Source: Olleya sp. Bg11-27 | GTDB taxonomy: Bacteria; Bacteroidota; Bacteroidia; Flavobacteriales; Flavobacteriaceae | DNA length: 64,000 nucleotides | Direction of reading: 5' to 3' | Assembly (NCBI RefSeq): GCF_002831645.1 | Contig: NZ_CP025117.1 | Span: 2,557,001-2,621,000, forward strand | Shown here: positions 62,930-64,000 of the stretch, one piece after another | Numbering within the stretch: the first letter of the stretch is position 1 | Layout: each line of letters begins with the position of its first letter | Notes under the pieces: generated by a model | The model's input: only the letters and a program-made list of their open reading frames with translations | What the model was told of the DNA's origin: nothing | The model's database searches: none | Made by a program: the position numbers and the translations under genes

Positions 62930-64000
62930 ATGCAAGGCACAAAAATCTATCAAGAGAAATTATTCAACAATTTCCAGTTGAGTCGTCGGGTTCCCCAAGA
63001 CAATTTTTATAGACGACTATCAGAAATTTTAGACTTAGAGTTTCTACGAAATCAAACAAAAATCTATTACGGAAACTGTGGACAAAAAAGTTTAGATCCC
63101 GTAGTGTTTTTCAAATTCTGTTTAGTTGGTTATTTAGAGAATATCACTAGCGATAGAAAACTGGTATCGCATTGCAGTCTTCGACTGGATATTCTTTATT
63201 TTCTAGGCTATGATATCGATGAAGAATTACCATGGCATTCGACGTTAAGTAGAACACATCAACTGTACCCAGAGTCAGTTTTTGAAAGTCTATTTACTCA
63301 TGTTTTCAAAATGTGCGTAGACATGCAAATGGTAAGCGGCCATACCCAAGTTATAGACGCCGCACCTGTAAAAGCAAACGCCTCTATGGATAGCTTAGAA
63401 CTTAAAGTGCCAGAAGAAGATTTAGAAGCTCATTTACGCGCAGTACGACATATAAGCAATAGAGATAAAGCAGTACCACTTCGATCAGCAAAAGTTAATA
63501 AAGCCCCAAAATCGCAACAAGAATTATCAGCAAGCCGTCAGGAATTACAAGCGATAAAGAGCCGAAACAAAAAATGGTCAAAAGATCAAAACCATCGTCC
63601 TGGAGCAGGAAATAAAGGTTCCCGTTATACTAGTAATAAAACGCATTATAGTCCAACCGATCCCGATGCTCGCATAAGTGTAAAACCAGGAAAAGCGAGA
63701 AAATTAAACTATTCAAGTCAGCTCACGGTAGATGCCGCACATCATGTAATAAGTGACATCAAGGCCTATCATGCCGATGGCAAAGACAGTCAGCATTTAC
63801 CAGATATTGTATTGCGAGTAAAAAGACGCTTATGGCAATCTGGTCTTACCATAGACACCTGTCTCGCGGATACTGGTTACAGTAGTGGCGAGAATTATGC
63901 TTTTTTAGAAAAGCAAGATATTACCAGTTATATTCCCCCACACGGTACCTTTAAAGGAGGCCCAGATGAATTTATTTATAATGAAAAAGAAGATCACTAC
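62930..64000 (+). CDS. IS1182-type transposase, cut by the window end
   Basis: The ATG at 62930 starts an open frame of 357 codons running off the window (no stop). It begins MQGTKIYQEKLFNNFQLSRR. A DUF772-like N-terminal domain (FKFCLVGYLENITSDRKLV, YFLGYDIDEELPWHSTLSRT) leads to the first catalytic aspartate in HTQVIDAAPVKANAS and the second in DTCLADTGYSSGENY. The third residue (Glu) would lie beyond the window. The element starts immediately after the IS110/site region, so its left end is near 62895. Confidence 0.88.
   Translation, partial: MQGTKIYQEKLFNNFQLSRRVPQDNFYRRLSEILDLEFLRNQTKIYYGNCGQKSLDPVVFFKFCLVGYLENITSDRKLVSHCSLRLDILYFLGYDIDEELPWHSTLSRTHQLYPESVFESLFTHVFKMCVDMQMVSGHTQVIDAAPVKANASMDSLELKVPEEDLEAHLRAVRHISNRDKAVPLRSAKVNKAPKSQQELSASRQELQAIKSRNKKWSKDQNHRPGAGNKGSRYTSNKTHYSPTDPDARISVKPGKARKLNYSSQLTVDAAHHVISDIKAYHADGKDSQHLPDIVLRVKRRLWQSGLTIDTCLADTGYSSGENYAFLEKQDITSYIPPHGTFKGGPDEFIYNEKEDHY

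Noticed and set aside
1-64000. tRNA or rRNA genes
   Set aside because: I saw no cloverleaf with a TTCGA-type arm or rRNA segments; the only structured RNA gene I can support is RNase P RNA.

Overview
The window looks like the chromosome of a marine-type Flavobacteriaceae bacterium (Bacteroidetes). Support for this: low GC, type IX secretion partners (PorP/SprF, an OmpA/PD40 protein, a gliding-type C-terminal domain on a giant adhesin), Bacteroidetes-style promoters (TAnnTTTG), DUF3822, DUF5916, DUF6799, BatA-type proteins, and frequent TTG starts. I could not run database searches, so family names rest on motifs and overall resemblance.

Layout. 1-0.4 kb: end of a CAP-domain protein. 0.77-14.8 kb (minus): an adhesin locus, OmpA/PD40 protein, PorP/SprF protein and a 3717-residue repeat adhesin with nine near-identical 393-bp repeats. 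15.2-19.3 kb (plus): polyphosphate genes (SixA-like phosphatase, ppk1, ppx) and a small beta-barrel protein. 19.4-24.9 kb (minus): miaE, a lipoprotein, dnaX, rsmD, DUF3822 and a membrane protein, with the RNase P RNA gene on the plus strand between dnaX and rsmD. 25.0-30.2 kb (plus): a RecD-like helicase, then kdsB, a HAD hydrolase, a CAT-like acyltransferase, a KdnB-like dehydrogenase and a PlsC-like acyltransferase, consistent with lipopolysaccharide core (8-amino-Kdo) synthesis. 30.4-52.3 kb: ordinary core genes, including a dihydroorotase paralogue that lacks metal ligands, a BatA-type protein, an M61 peptidase, a histidine kinase, LolD-like ATPase, DUF5916 protein, msrA, folE, a CDP-alcohol phosphatidyltransferase and an ADP-ribosylglycohydrolase.

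The accessory region runs from about 52.3 kb to the window end. Six poorly characterised genes, all on the minus strand, lie between imperfect palindromes of about 125-200 bp. These end in a shared border (GTTRGCA or close variants, read outward) placed a few to about 60 bases before each gene start. This resembles a gene-cassette array with attC-like sites, though no integron integrase is visible. The same sites carry other elements: two ORF-less group II introns of 712 and 715 nt (with an intron-free paralogous site for comparison), a 3' fragment of a third, a complete IS110-family element, and two deletion derivatives of it that keep its 5' non-coding (probable bridge-RNA) region and share one deletion junction. 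The introns have an unusual 52-nt extension in the apical loop of domain V. The window closes inside an IS1182-type transposase gene. This array is the best candidate for something undescribed.
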